64,000 nucleotides of DNA from Tricholomella constricta (GCA_013368375.1 JAACJP010000004.1:1426001-1490000); one strand, 5' to 3'; positions 12,543 to 26,402 are shown, counted from the first letter of the stretch. The notes: generated from the sequence alone by a model not told the origin. Made by a program: numbers and translations.

Positions 12543-13701
12543 TTACTCCTTGTCGGCCCACTCAAGCAGCATCACAATTTTCTGTTTTGCGCTATGTTCA
12601 TAGCTCGCCTGATTGATCAACGCTTTGAGTGAGTGACCTATCCAACAAATCATGTTATATCATTGACGCACCCCGAAAAGCAATGTGTGATTGAGATAGT
12701 GGAATAACTCGTAAAGCTCGCAGCGATATGAATATTGTTCGACTGGCTCAGTCTTCGGATGGAGGCCGTGATACGTGGTGTAAAATGCTGGAGGAAATCC
12801 ACCGAACATTCGTGAAATTGCCAGGCTGCAGGGGCAGGTAAGTCACGGGGAATTTTTGTCTTTTTTTTTGTCGTTCATACTCAGCCTCGTTATGACCATA
12901 AAGCGAAGAAGGGTCGAAGATGATAGGATGCCCAGAACGATCTACACCCACATTTTCGCTCTAAAATGATTTGCGTGAAAATTTCATCCTCACAATTGTA
13001 GATGAACTTGCCCACAAATCGCCATGCAAGAGGACGGGCTGGACTTGGAGAGAACCTGATCAAGATATTTTGGTATCCAGACGGTTTAGGAGCGCGAAAA
13101 GTACCTAAGAGCTTTGGAATGACGCTACCACGTTCATTTCAGTGTTTGTTATCGTCGCTACGATCTCCCAGACCAACCTTCGTCTTACTCCGTCACCCAT
13201 GCTGCACAACTCTTCGTAGGATCCCTTTCCTCTCAACTGACTTAACAAATCGCCTATCATGGCACTGAAGCACGCCTCCCAGCTCTCGAACCATCCATTC
13301 CTCAGTCTCGTAGCGCCACAATACGTTGGTACGTGGAAGCCGAACCCCTCGTTACTCTTATGAGCGTGTAATTCTGTTGCCAGCCTCCTTGCGAGTGCTT
13401 TTCCCCCAGCCTCTCCGAGTCGGCCTAACTCTTTGTATTCCGAAACGAAAAATGGTCTGTCATCGTTGTCCACGCCAGAGGATAGCACACGTGGTGCGAG
13501 ACCTGGAGCAGCTGCCTCGATTGCCTTTAGGGATTCTACTTCCCCGGTGTATTGTTCTCGTTCAATCGATGTGCCGTATTTGACGAAGTATATTTTGCCG
13601 GACGTGGATTGAATCTTCGGCGGACTTCCAGTGAATTCGCCATCTGGTTCAATACAGGTGAGTTGTTCGACCAAAACGTGAGGAAGTCTTCCTTTAGCCA
13701 T
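12543..13701 (-). CDS. Fructosamine/ketosamine-3-kinase family protein
   Basis: These enzymes phosphorylate sugar-protein adducts, leading to deglycation. Visible motifs are VKYGTSIEREQYTGEVESL (nucleotide lysine and helix C), FFVSEYKELG (hinge), ATELHAHKSNEGFGF, then VIPKLLGSLQVQPVLLHGD with the HGDLWSEN catalytic loop, IIFDPSSLYGHNEAD (metal-binding Asp), LAISRMFGGFPPAFY and KTEPVEQYSYRCELYELFHY. To obtain HGDLWSENVG the intron at 12961-13011 must use a GC donor (TTGTGG/GCAAGT). Another intron begins at GTTGGT after VRR. The last exon is ASYEHSAKQKIVMLLEWADKE, stop 12543-12545. The start at 13701 (MAKGRLPH) is the first ATG in frame. Divergent from the OYE-like gene. Confidence 0.9.
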
Positions 13702-13915
13702 GGCAAATGACAATCCGAGAAACTGTAATGTCGATGTCTTTAGTTGAGATAATCGGTCACGGTCTCAAGTCACCCAAGACTGGTTTGTGATCTGACATGC
13801 TCTAACCGGGCCGGTCAGCCGGAGTACTTACTTGGCTGATGAAGCACACGGGAACACAATCATAAAGGCGACGACGCGAAAACTCTCTTGAAAGCGATTC
13901 TTGCTGACACTGTCA
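13702..13915. promoter_or_regulatory. Divergent promoter region, ketosamine kinase / OYE-like
   Basis: 214 bp between the start codons of a minus-strand kinase gene and a plus-strand flavin oxidoreductase gene. Both promoters are expected here. I recognise no specific operator. Confidence 0.4.
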
Positions 13916-15516
<1,601 letters not shown>

Positions 15517-15634
15517 ACCATCTGGTTGCAGCACATGTCGTGCCAACGGTGGGCCGCTAGCTTTTAAGCATGTATATTTGAATTGCCTATACACTGATGG
15601 AGGGGTATCACATTTATCATGGTCATTTCCAATC

Positions 15635-17646
15635 CTATGTCTCTCGTCGCTTCGCTCGACACGCAGGTCCGATCCTAATTTCAAGGTATATCAAAGGGAT
15701 GACCAATAACGACAGTCCACCAAGGAGCACGTAGGTCCAGCCTACTCCGAGAGCGCGGATTATGAGCTCGATTACGGAGACCAGAAAGGCGCTCAGGGTG
15801 CACCGGACGAGATTGTTCTGATATGATATGGTAAACAAAGGACTAAAGTAATGGGAGACTAGAACTTTACTTACACATGCCGTAATCGAAGAACTTTGCC
15901 CGGAAAAAAGGTCTACCATCAGAGTTTGTGTTGAATTCATGACGGCGATCGACACATAACCGACTACGATGAGGTGAGTTTGCGAGAATGGGGGAATGGT
16001 AGTTGGCGTACCTAGGAATTGAAGCACCAAGGGCCCTGCAATGCTGACTCGCTTTGCGATGCACCAGCCGTAGCCTGCGCAGCACGCGGTCAGGAGGAGG
16101 ACTAGAAAGGGAAGTGCCCTCAACCGCGCCTGTCGAATCGTCTGTGACTAGCTAGCTCTTGTTCGAAAAAAAGCGATGATCATACTTTTTCAATAGGGAA
16201 GCTTTCAGCGACATAATGCTTGTCTTTGTCCTGGATTCCAATGTTCACCCTTTTTGAAATAGTGCGGTATTCCCAATCCAACATCTTCCCATTCAAGCTG
16301 CTTCCGATCGCCATACCTCCCCCAATTGCCAGAAAGCATAGCCCAATTTGCGTTTCGGAGAGGAATGGGTAGGCAGTGACAAACAGAGTGGAGATCGTGG
16401 CGGTGAAACCGTAAAAGACAGCACAAATGATTGCGTTGAGGCCAAGTAAAATAATTATATCAATGTGAGTTAGAAGGCGAAGTGGGTTGCGCGATGGCTT
16501 TCCGGCGGGAATAGAGTCAAAGCAAGGTTCACCCGTGCGTTTGACCAGGTGTATGACTGGTCGGTGTATAACGGAAGGAGGCACACTTCCGTCTCCCACT
16601 AGAATTCGCAGGGTCTCCGGTAGGAACCTGTGAGTGCATAAAATTCAGTGAAATTTTTGCAATATTGACAATGGAAAATGTACAGTATCATGATCACCAA
16701 GCATGCAGCAGATGATATGCAAAGAAACCAGAAAATCGATCTGAATGGGGTGGTATCACACATTCCTTCACTAGCTACACGGAATCACGAACGCTTACCT
16801 CCAACCTAAATGCTGGGAGAGTGCACCTCCGATCACTGGCCCAATAGCAGGACCGATCTTGGAAAGCTTAACCGCATGTTAAGGGAATAAAATCTGCGCC
16901 ACACACCATGGGACCAAGAGTAAATATTCCAAAAAAGCCTCCTCGTTCTTTTGGGACAGAAATATCGCCGATGACCCCAGCACCTAGAGCAGCAGGTCAC
17001 GATGCCTGTTTCAAAGTAGATGTCTTTCGCTAGATACCTATTGCAATGGTACTAGCAGACCCAACAGCTTGCAAACACCGCAGCAACATAAGAAGCCAGT
17101 AGGCAGAGACCGGCACCAACGCCAATCCAACGCACGACAGAGACAGTATCAGCAAGCATCCTAAGAAGATGGGTCGCCGACCTAGATGATCAGAAACTGG
17201 CCCCCATACCATGGGAGCTTCACGAATAGTTCAGCACCGAGACTTTGTCATTGGCGGGGGAATCTGAGAACCTATGCCTTGCATGACCATGTACATTGTG
17301 ACCTTTGGAAGTGGTTCGTGAGCGGATAAACTAAATCAATCCTAGCATGTAGCAACCGTAAGATTAATAAGCTCCGTAGACTTGTTGAAGACCCTTGAAA
17401 TCGTAGGGATAGCAGGGAAATAAATATTTGCTGTCAATGGGCTAATAATTGCAATTTATTCAGGCTTAGACGATTGGACCATAGAATACAGACTGGCCTG
17501 AATAATCCGGCGAAGGAGGTGAGGCACACGATGAACCATTTTTCCCTTGCCGTAAATATGCTGAAAGGTCTGCCGGCGCCATTTGATCCACAGGATTCGA
17601 CAGTGGGTTGGGCGATGTCCGCATTGGCATCAGTGGCGTGAGGCAT
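15635..17646 (-). CDS. MFS transporter, DHA1 drug:H+ antiporter type
   Basis: A twelve-helix plasma-membrane exporter by family. The cytosolic N-terminus ends at PFSIFTAREKWFIVCLTSFAGLF (helix 1). Loop 2-3 carries GPVSDHLGRRPIF, the MFS motif A. Later helices include LLMLLRCLQAVGSASTIAIG, FYGFTATISTLFVTAYPFL, FLAIGGGMAIGSSLNGKMLD, LPFLVLLLTACCAGYGWC, and the motif SGQSSSITACNNLVRC typical of the Qdr/Dtr branch. The gene is split into many exons, several of them short. The start at 17646 is the first Met (MPHATDANADIA). Stop TAG at 15635-15637. Substrate not predictable. No biosynthetic genes surround it. Confidence 0.87.
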
Positions 17647-17833
17647 ATCGCTTGGTCTCAGCCACGATCGCGGTACAAAGAGAATCAGACCGCAAGTTTT
17701 GTGGGAAAGTTAAGCAGTGACAACTTCGAACCGCATGGCTTTTATGCATGTTCGGCAGACTATAAATAGAAATGACACCATTACCGGAGCCTACAATGTC
17801 CCGAAGTATAAAGTGCACGTATGGGTCCAAGTC

Positions 17834-19003
17834 TCAGAGATAAGTAGGTAGAATATCGTGCACTGATGTTAACGGACCAGAATGTTTTTCGAGAAAGTCT
17901 TTGAAAGAAATTGAATCTGCAGAAGGCGAGGGATTGACGATATTGTCCAATTCCAGCTGTTTGACCTGTGGAGACATCAGCACACAAATGACCACCGAGG
18001 TTAGTGATTTATACCTGAGCGCGGGTCAGCGTGAATAGGTTCCGAGGCAGTTTCTCCATAATCGCGCCCTGCAGTAAGCCGACCTGAATTGGGACGGAAA
18101 TCACAGGGCGATAGCGATTATTGTATTGCAGAACTAGCTCCATCAACTGTTTGAAGGTAAAGACTATTTGTGATGCGGCCTTTTTTAGCTGAGACTTCTT
18201 AGACAAGGGAAAGGCAGCGTACTTTCGGGGCCTCCAGCTTCCATGATTTTACCGGCGGCCATGCTGTTCACCGAAGGGTCTCCTCTTGCAAGGATCTCCA
18301 CGGCCCTTGCCAGATCACCAACATAGACGGGCTGAAAACGAGATTTTCCGCCTGCAAAGACCGGGAGGCAAGGCAGGTATTTTGACAATCGAGAGAACCT
18401 CTGTGAAGGCTATCAACTTAAAAGCAAGAACGGTGCGGACGACACCCACATTGAAGAAATCATCATCGGGCCCAAAAACAAGACTAGGTCGTATGATGGT
18501 TGCGTCTGGGCAGATGTGCAGGATGGAAGTTTCCGCCAACCCTTTTGTCCTTGCGTATGGAATGGTGCTCTGGGGGTCCGCGCCTATGGCACTAAAGTGA
18601 ATGAGCTTCGCGCGGGCATACTTGGCAGCGGTGGCCACATTCTCTGCGCCTTTCAGCTGGATGTCTTCGAAATCTTTGGGGGAGCCGTGGATGACGCCAA
18701 CGAGTGAAATGACGACATCGGCGTCGCTGAAGGCAGGAGGCAGGGTTGCTGGCTTGGTGACGTCTAATGGGACTGGTGGGAGGAGACGGTCACTGGGAAT
18801 GCTATGCTTCAAGACGGCATGTACTTTGTCAGGACGGCGGGAGGATAGCTGGACTTGAGGAGTGCGATGACCCCAAGAGGAAGCAGCAACAGCTCGGGCA
18901 ATACTGGAACCTGTGTGTCGGTGTAAGCGACGAGAAGGGTGTGGGATTCAGGATATGGAATACCGAGGAACCCTGCCCCGCACACAACGATCTTGTGCGC
19001 CAT
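17834..19003 (-). CDS. NAD(P)-binding Rossmann protein, Coq11/NDUFA9-like
   Basis: An atypical short-chain dehydrogenase-like protein of the mitochondrial Coq11/NDUFA9 group, associated with coenzyme Q or complex I. MAHKIVVCGAGFLG/SSIAR gives the GxGxxG nucleotide-binding loop. DADVVISLVGVIHG, LIHFSAIGADPQS (catalytic Ser region) and YARTKGLAETSIL (YxxxK) follow, then IIRPSLVFGPDDDFFN, FQPVYVGDLARAVEIL and a tail LTRAQVKQLELDNIV ending at VHDILPTYL. The first intron lies directly after GFLG. Length about 320 residues. The C-terminus looks more like the bacterial and Coq11-type relatives than the animal 39-kDa subunit, but I cannot decide between them. It ends 70 bp upstream of the BDP1 stop, in tandem. 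Confidence 0.75.
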
Positions 19004-19073
19004 CTTGCAATCAGCTCGTCCACCACTGTCTCTTAAGTAGTACCACATTACGTCATACAACTAACGAGTGATG

Positions 19074-20993
19074 TCATACTAGAAAGTTGTCCGCATCGCC
19101 GACAATCATCACCCCCTCGTCCGGGCTTTTCTTTTTGGCTTTCTTGCGTGCATCAACTTGGCTCGGTGCCTCCTCTGCAGCTGTCGTGCCCTCGACAATG
19201 GGCTGTGGACTCCGCACCCGGATTTCCGGCACTGGCCCCGAAAAGTCCTTCCCAGTCATACGAGACAGAGTTACCATGTCTGCGACTCATCTGTTAACCT
19301 TGCTGAGTGTGATCAAGAACGCAACAGACGAACCGACTGGAATGTTGTTGTTCAGACAGTGATTAATCCGTGCTGGATTTTTCTTGTCTTCAGCTTTGAA
19401 CTTGTTCTTACACGATTTACGATCTCGGCCAGGGAGGACATAAGCAATGAGCTCATAATTCTCGCCATACTGAGCAAGTGCCTGAACGCGCCGATTTGAG
19501 CAGAGCGCAACACGACAACAAGTGAAAGCTTACGTCGTAGAACAGTTCCGTTTCTTCGGCGCTCCAACGAGAGCCACGATATCGTTTTCCATACGAGCCG
19601 GAATTGACAAACTTTGTGTGATCCGACTCGACAACATGGGTGTAATTTGTCATGTCTTCAGCCTCAGTGCGGTCAACGACCAGCGACTCTTCGTCGATGA
19701 TGGTCTCTCCATTCGGTCCGATGCGTACTTGAACATTATACCGACTTGTCGCGAGGTTTTGACTGTAGTCAAACCCACTGCCCGTATCGTCCACTATCGC
19801 AGGGCTCGCTGCAGACGAGGTAGAAGGGCCTGAATCAGCGGTCTCCTCGAGCGTTTTCTCCGCTGGAGTAGAATTCGCCTCAAGGGCCTCCGCTTCTTCC
19901 TCTCGGCCATATTTCTTCAGCTCCATAAGGGCCTTCATCCGCGCCCTTTTCTCCCGATTTTGTGTTTTCCAAACAGCATGATTAGACAGAATTTCAGCAG
20001 CCTTGCTACTGACCCGTCCCTGACCTGTATCGCTGCAAAGTGAGGCCATGGTCACCACTGTAGGATCAATTTCTTCCCCAGGATCCGCGTCTGGATTATA
20101 AGGAGGAACAGACGGACCGCGCGATCTCCGAGGTCGCGGCGTGCCGCTGGATGCACGTCGCTTTCGCTTGCTTCCAGGTTCTGGACTTCCTATGTTGCTC
20201 CCCTCGGCATCTGAGTTTACCGTCGCTCTCCTTTTCCTTTTCGCTCGAGGCCCAGACTCCGAACGAGATTTGCGTCGTTTCGTCACAGGTTGAAGATCCA
20301 CCTGCTCGGCGTTTGTGTCAGTATCGATGAGCTCTTGAATGGGATCGGATACAGCAGTAGTGGACTTCTTGTGCGAATGCGTCCTTTGAGCTTCGAGTGC
20401 CGCTTCCGTATTCAATAATTCAGACGTTGGTAGATTCTCTGCCCCGGAGTCATGTAAAATATGTGGATGAGAAGGCAGGGGGTGATGCGCTATCCCTCGA
20501 TTGGAAGAGTCTTGTATATGAGGTGACAGCAGAGAGGCTGCAGACGAGGGAGTGATGGAGGATGGCGAAGGTCTTGAAATCATCGGAACGGGCGTCGAAC
20601 GGCTCATAAGTGTGGGAGGCGCCGGAGTGCTGCGACTTGAGCTGGCTATGATAGAAGGAGCCATTGACATGGCTGGTTGTCCGGGCGTAATGATGGAAGT
20701 AATAGAACTTGAATCCGGGGGTAAACGGTCCAGGATAGGTGCATTAATTGGGCTTGTAGATGATGAACTAGATGGCATAGTTATTGGCGGTGGCATTGAG
20801 GTCGATGGAAGTGAAGGCAGGGTGGCAGGCTGAGTGACACCAGAGGCTTCCGCCGCTACGGAAGATTGGCGAACATCTGGTCGTGCTCTAGACTTGACCA
20901 CAGGCCGAAAGATGGGACCACCTTTTTCTGCAACGCAATTAAGCGGCGTAATGGATGAAAAGAACACGAATACTCACGAACTCGACTCGTCAT
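19074..20993 (-). CDS. BDP1: BDP1/TFIIIB B'' subunit, SANT-domain factor of RNA polymerase III
   Basis: Bdp1 joins TBP and Brf1 in TFIIIB and helps open Pol III promoters. Exon 1 is MTSRV, spliced to QKGGPIFRPVVKSRARP. A long Ser/Pro-rich region and Lys/Arg-rich blocks (KRRKSRSES, KRKRRATVNS) precede the conserved zone: GEEIDPTVVTMASLCSDTGQG, VWKTQNREKRARMKALMELK, and the SANT domain SRWSAEETELFYD/ALAQYG with PGRDRKSCKNKFKAED. It ends with RMTGKDFSGPVPEIR and an acidic tail, stop at 19074-19076. The length of about 600 residues fits fungal Bdp1. Confidence 0.9.
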
Positions 20994-21112
20994 AAAGGAG
21001 AAAATTTCAGTGGACGCGTTAAACACAAGTGAGTTTCCTAGAGTCACCCGAGATCCGATAACAGACTGCGCCGTCGGAGGTCTCTGGACAACAACACCAA
21101 ATACTCTCCTCC

Positions 21113-21328
21113 ATGAACCGATCCACGACCACAACAATTCATCTTCCGGTTGGTCCCAAGCCTGGTTGGGAGCTCGAGAACGAAGAGGATGAGGAAGAGA
21201 AGAAGAGCATCTCTGAAAGGTGCGGAACACAGTATACCTTTATCAAAACTGCTAATCCTTCGCTCAGTTGTGTTCTTGTTCATGCTCTTCGTCAATGTCA
21301 GTCCGGTCGACATTTATGTTGGAACTAG
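21113..21328 (+). CDS. Possible small acidic protein, doubtful
   Basis: An open frame starts MNRSTTTTIHLPVGPKPGW and carries an acidic stretch (ELENEEDEEEKK). A good intron (donor GTGCGG at 21220, acceptor at 21267) would shorten it to about 55 residues. A different frame after that acceptor encodes a hydrophobic segment, VVFLFMLFVNVSPVDIYVG, but the phases do not match for a simple join. It lies between divergent BDP1 and the zinc-ribbon gene, so it could be a 5' exon, an upstream ORF or chance. Confidence 0.25.
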   Translation: MNRSTTTTIHLPVGPKPGWELENEEDEEEKKSISERCGTQYTFIKTANPSLSCVLVHALRQCQSGRHLCWN

Positions 21329-21494
21329 CTCATAGAATCGCCACACAGCCCGAGAACGATGGCTATACTCAACCTTTCCAAAATTTTCGACCAAAGCTCG
21401 AGGAAAAGCCGCCGATCAGGTGCCGCCACCCCATACCATCCAGACTCGCGGGAGATGTGACCTTGAAATAGGACCCCATATATTTTCTGATACT

Positions 21495-22914
21495 ATGTTT
21501 TATGAAGTCCATTATCTCCCCCCGCAAACGCTGCCGGCCACTACTTATTCCTACCAGCCTCCTACTGGATCCTGGCAGTCAAAAACGCCCTATGGAACGT
21601 ATGCCCCGCCTGGTACAACCTCTACTAAGACGTCAAAACCTTTCGACCCGGACAAGTCGTCTACACCCCTCATCTCATCCCTCACTGCGGTTACCACAAT
21701 TACTCCCACTCTAATCAATCAAGTCAACTCTGCTGCCTCATCCAATCCGACACTTGCCAATCTGCTCCAGCTCGCCGCCGCAGGAATGGCCACTCCTGAA
21801 CAATTGAAGACGCTTGGCCTCCTTATTCAATCTCTCGCTACTTCGGAAAGCACTCAAGTACTCCCGCCTTCCCTAGCTGCATCACCGGCTCTCCCTCCAC
21901 TGCCGACCACTTCGTCAGCGCCGGCGGCAACGGTATCGCCTCCTGCTCCTATCAAAGAATTTGACTTGGTTTTTGAATTTCGTGAATCGTCATCTGAACG
22001 TTGGATCTTTCCTCGTGGCCTCGTGACTTGCGAAAGGGTCATGGACTCCCCCACAACTGATGCGACCTCGCATACTGTCATCAAAACTTGCCTTCCTTTC
22101 TCGCAAGCAAACACTCTAGTCAATCCTGGAACAGAACAACCGTCGCCCGCTGATGCAAAGAAAGAAGCCCCTCAAGTTGTTTCGTTCTGTCTAAAGAGAA
22201 CACCGTTTTCTGTTTGGGACACCATCTCACGCTGGGCTGGCGGCGAACAGAAAATGGAGCAGAGCAGGCTGAAACTTGAAGCAATGGTAAGTCTTCATCT
22301 ACGCTATTTCCTGCCCAGCCCTTAAATCGTTTGCAGAAGCCTGTGGAGCATGTATATCTGGGTTACCAACTTTCATCAGGACCCCTTCTCAGTCAGCTAC
22401 AGGCTGTAAGAAAATTATTTATTGTCAGTTGCACCTCATTGATCTTGATCTACTACCAGGCTTCTGCACCAACATATACGATGAAAGCCCTCAAAGCGAG
22501 TGCAACGACTGCCCCGCGTACGAAGCGCAAGGCTTCGACCAAGCCGAAGATCGACTCCTCAACGTCACAGGCTCGGAACCCAGCAGAGCAATCTGCGGCC
22601 ACGAAACGCCGGCGTGTGCCTCAAGCGGAACGGAACTCTGCCATGCAAATACAGTGCGTCTCCTGTAAGAACAAAGACGTGCCTCTCATTCTCGGTGGCC
22701 GTGAGTAGATCCCGAATTTATTTGGGAGACCTGTCAATACAGACAGCACTGATTATTCCATGCAGGATTCTGTCGTCCGTGCGTCGAGGCTGGCCGTGCA
22801 ACCCAAGTTCCTCAATCGTATAATGCTTCGCCTTACGTACCTACATCATCTTCAGCGCTTACGAATGCTCTGCACCAATCGATGCCAGCACCATCTCTAG
22901 ATACCCCTCCATAG
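21495..22914 (+). CDS. Hypothetical protein with C-terminal CX2C-X13-CX2C zinc ribbon
   Basis: I do not recognise a named ortholog. From MFYEVHYLPPQTLPATTYSY there is a Pro/Thr/Ser-rich region, then a conserved-looking block KEFDLVFEFRESSSERWIFP and VVSFCLKRTPFSVWDTIS. Two introns follow (about 22285-22336 and 22406-22460). The C-terminal third is basic (RTKRKASTKPK, TKRRRVPQ) and ends in a four-Cys ribbon, CVSCKNKD...RFCRPC, split by an intron at about 22700. Basic patches plus a ribbon suggest a nuclear protein, which is inference. The start is uncertain: the frame is open further up to 21420, and exons upstream are possible. Confidence 0.65.
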
Positions 22915-23026
22915 CAATAGAATATGTAATATTTAGATGAGGTTGTAAGGTCTTGTATGATAATTGATAATTCAAAGCGTACTCAAAGCGAAGTCCATGC
23001 ATGTATGCAAAAAACAAACGATAGGA

Positions 23027-26000
23027 TCAAGCAAATATCCCGACTGACCAACCCACCCACCAAAACACTACCGCGAGCTGAAGGAAGACAACTGCGCATT
23101 CTGCCAGAACCGCCCACCATTGTATGATGATGCTGATCCAGAAGAAGGGCAGGGCCGTCCACCGAATGCTTTCGTATGGGATCATCGGCAGTTTGTAATG
23201 GGTCGACGAAGAAAGAGCTGCCCGGGATTGAAGAATATTGACAGACACGGAGGCGAAGAAAAAGAAGACCAGTCCCAACCAGTGGCGGAAAGAGCGTTTT
23301 GGTATCCGCAATATCGGATACCTCTTGGCTTCGCCCGTGAATTCATTGCGATAAAGAGGTATGATGAGGAAGTCGCGGATGTCTTCCCCAATCGGCTTTC
23401 CATAGGTTCTCCAAAAGGGCGTAACGCTGTCGAGGAGAAATGTGAGGGTATCCATCCCAAATTCCCAGACTTGTTGATATTGATCTTTATAACTTTCCTC
23501 TAAAGCGACGATGTATGAGAGCTTGAAAAGGCGTAAGCACGCAGCCAGCGAGAGCAGTATAGGAATGCGTACTTCGGGATAGACGACCGAGACGCGAGAT
23601 AATGTCCGCCTGTAATCTTCCTTCACTTCAACGTGAGTGGCCTGTACGGATTTCAAAGCTTTGTCAACCTCAGTGGCTCTTCCAGCGATTTTCTGGTTCT
23701 GGATCTCGAGAGCCTCCAGAGACTGAATGAGAGAAGATATTGGGTCATCTAGCACGCTCTTTGGAACAGCGACATCGGTGCTCGCGCGAGATAGAAAGGC
23801 GTGAAAAACGTCTCTCTGGCGCAAAAGACGATTCTGAATATCATCGACAGCCCTCCAACCTTGAAACCGTCGCGTTGCCCCGGTGACCGCTGCTGGATCG
23901 TGTCCGAATGCATCGATAAGGTCCCGCGGGAGGCCGATATGCGTTATGCCGAGCGATGCCATAGCATTTGACTGTGCCGCTTCGAATTCCCGTATACCCA
24001 CGGATATACGATTTAAGAGCTGACGTATTCGATGATTATGAGCGGTGGCCTGTTCCAGAAGCCTATGCCAACAATCGACTTGAGTCCTGGACTTCCTGAT
24101 AAATAGGTGCTTACCGTGTTTTGACCTCGTGGGCCTTCTCCTCATCGGCCTCCTGTTGTTGCTTGGTTTCACTTGACTCGGATGTACGATCGGCCGGTGG
24201 GAGGGGTACCCGGTTTCTGCGTCTTCCTAGGACGCGGTCAACACCAGGTCGTGACTGCTGAGCAGCGGGTCGTACGATTTGAGACTGGGGAGCGTCTATG
24301 TCGGACGGTGTGGGCGCAGTCAGCTGCAAGGTGATTCCCGCTTTCTGATGAGAATCATTCTCAGATTCATCGCTGGCAGCGACGACCTTGAGGTTCAGGT
24401 CGGAGCTGAGCATCGCTGCAGCCCGATTGTCTAGCGACATGTGATCAGATTCTTCTGAAAGCAATCGCTCAACGGAAGATCCGTTGTTCAAGAGTTTTTT
24501 CGTTAATCGTGATGGGTTTTCGCGGAGCTGTAAACGGTTGCTGATAGGGGAGTTTGGCGTCGTGGATACAAGGCCCATTGGTAGGCTGCTAAAAGAAGAG
24601 TCATGACTTCGATGCGAGTCGACATCTAAGGATGTCCGAGTAGAGTCGACGAGGGGTTCGAATGACACTGCACCTTCCAAAGACATTTTCCTCGCAATTG
24701 AAGGCCCCAGCACGTTATTTAATGATGTGCGAGATGTTATGGGGACGAGCTGGGTATTGACGAACGATGGGGATGCGGGTACGTTGTGAGAAATCTCCTG
24801 CAAAGGCGAATTCTCGGGAATCGTCGTCATTGGATCGTGACGGCTCTGGGCTTGAATATATTCTTCTGCAATGAGTGCAGAAATATTCCAAGGCGAACGC
24901 TCCGGTGCTTTTGCACCACGTCTATCTAGATGCTTCAACCATGTAAATGGCTCTGCCTTTTCTAGAGAGTTTCGAATGAGAACGTCTTGCTGGCCGTACC
25001 ATCGCGCGACTTTCGTAATGCTCAGCGGACTTCCTGCAGAAAGGAGGCCGTAGACCAGGTTGTAACGCCGACCAAGTTGGTCTTGAGTCAATTTAGCTTT
25101 CCTTAACGTCTGCGGCGTGGCAGCGGTCTTCAATCGTGTAATCTTGTCTTCAGTATCAAGTCAGGGGGGGCGTCACCGGCCATATAATGACAAAAAGTCT
25201 CACCACCATACACAGTTTCCTGCTGTTCCATAACGGTTGAAAATAGAGGCATGACTTCTTTCTCTTTCCGCTTCGAGCTCGTGAGCTTCCATCGACTTTC
25301 CGGCTTTTCATCAAACCCGCTCCAATCTAGTGTTATGCCGTTGTCGAGAGACGCTGGGACTGGGTGAAGCAAGGAAATGGTGGTGGACGGACTGAAATCG
25401 AGATCGGAGGATATGCTTTCCCTATGTGGGGTTGGCGAAACAGGTACGGCAGGTGGTGGAATCGCGGAAGTTGCAATTTGTGGCCTGAACGAAGTTAGCT
25501 CTGGTCTGGCAGGCGTCGACCTGTTAGTAACCCGAGCTTCCCGTCGAGCTTTCAACTTAAGAGCACGCTGCACATCTTGCAGGATCCTGGGATCTTTGTA
25601 ACCAGGTATAGTTAGGTTAGTTGTATGCCCAAGGTACTTGAGATGTCACCTTCGTGTGCTACGGCATGTTATTAGTACAGGAAGATGAACTTCGCTCGAT
25701 GTTACTCACACAAATCATATTCATCCGAGAAAAGACTAAGACCTAAGTTATCCCCCTGGACAGGGTCAAAACCACGTCCAGTAAGGGAATGCAATCCGCG
25801 TTGAGGTGCCAGAAGACTACTCGTATGTTTTCGCCGGCTCAACGAAGAATCCAAGAACACATCTTCCGACGTTCCTACGGAGCGCACACGTCGTCGAGAA
25901 GCAGCCGATGCATGATGCGGATTTAGGGGTGAATTTCGTCGGGCTGGAGATGTTCGCAAGGCCACAGGAGAGACTCTCGAAGCTATGTCCGTGGAACGGT

Positions 26001-26124
26001 GTATAGGCCGCGAAGGACTTGTCTCGTCCACCGGAAAGTGGATACGGGATCTTCTGGATGATGTTGCTAGCGGATCTGAGTCGAATTGGCCACTGGGAGT
26101 CCCTGCTGATTCCTGGCTTGACAT
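23027..26124 (-). CDS. Large fungal hypothetical protein with C-terminal membrane segments
   Basis: Unrecognised, about 950 residues. It starts MSSQESAGTPSGQFDSDP and is Ser/Arg-rich for about 350 residues. A 9-nt microexon (25650-25658) joins SDEYDL to HEDPRILQDVQRALKLKAR. A folded region with TQDQLGRRYNLVYGLLSAG, ITKVARWYGQQDVLIRNSL and FTWLKHLDRRGAK follows, then a long polar linker, a helical part (LLEQATAHNHRIRQLLNRIS) and a hydrophobic C-terminus with at least three likely membrane helices (LGLVFFFFASVSVNI, ALPFFWISIIIQWWAVLA, FLQLAVVFWWVGWSVGIFA). The layout, a cytosolic or nuclear N-terminus with C-terminal anchors, suggests a nuclear-envelope or ER protein, but that is inference only. 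Confidence 0.75.
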
Positions 26125-26402
26125 ATCGGTGAAAGCCTGTTCCGGAGCTAGGTCGGCGAGGAGTTGAGAGCTGCTCAGCGCAGCACTCAGAGAAACGAGT
26201 CTGAGGGTGAGTTGGCCCAAATCGCGTTACTTATCACACTCAATTTCAAATACATCGCTTAAACCACGTGCCACCTGAATTAGGCAGACCGAAGAAAGCC
26301 GCACTAGCATTGTATAGCAAGCCCTGGAGTTCCGGGCAACGACTTAAGCAGGCTAAGTACAACAGCCCCAACGCAAACACAAAATACATGTTACTCGACG
26401 TG

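Noticed and set aside
12961..13011. A 33-nt GT-AG intron (GTGAGG...TTTTAG) as an alternative in the ketosamine kinase
   Set aside because: It is shorter than any other intron here and would insert extra residues in the HGDLWSEN loop. The 51-nt GC-AG intron restores the motif exactly.
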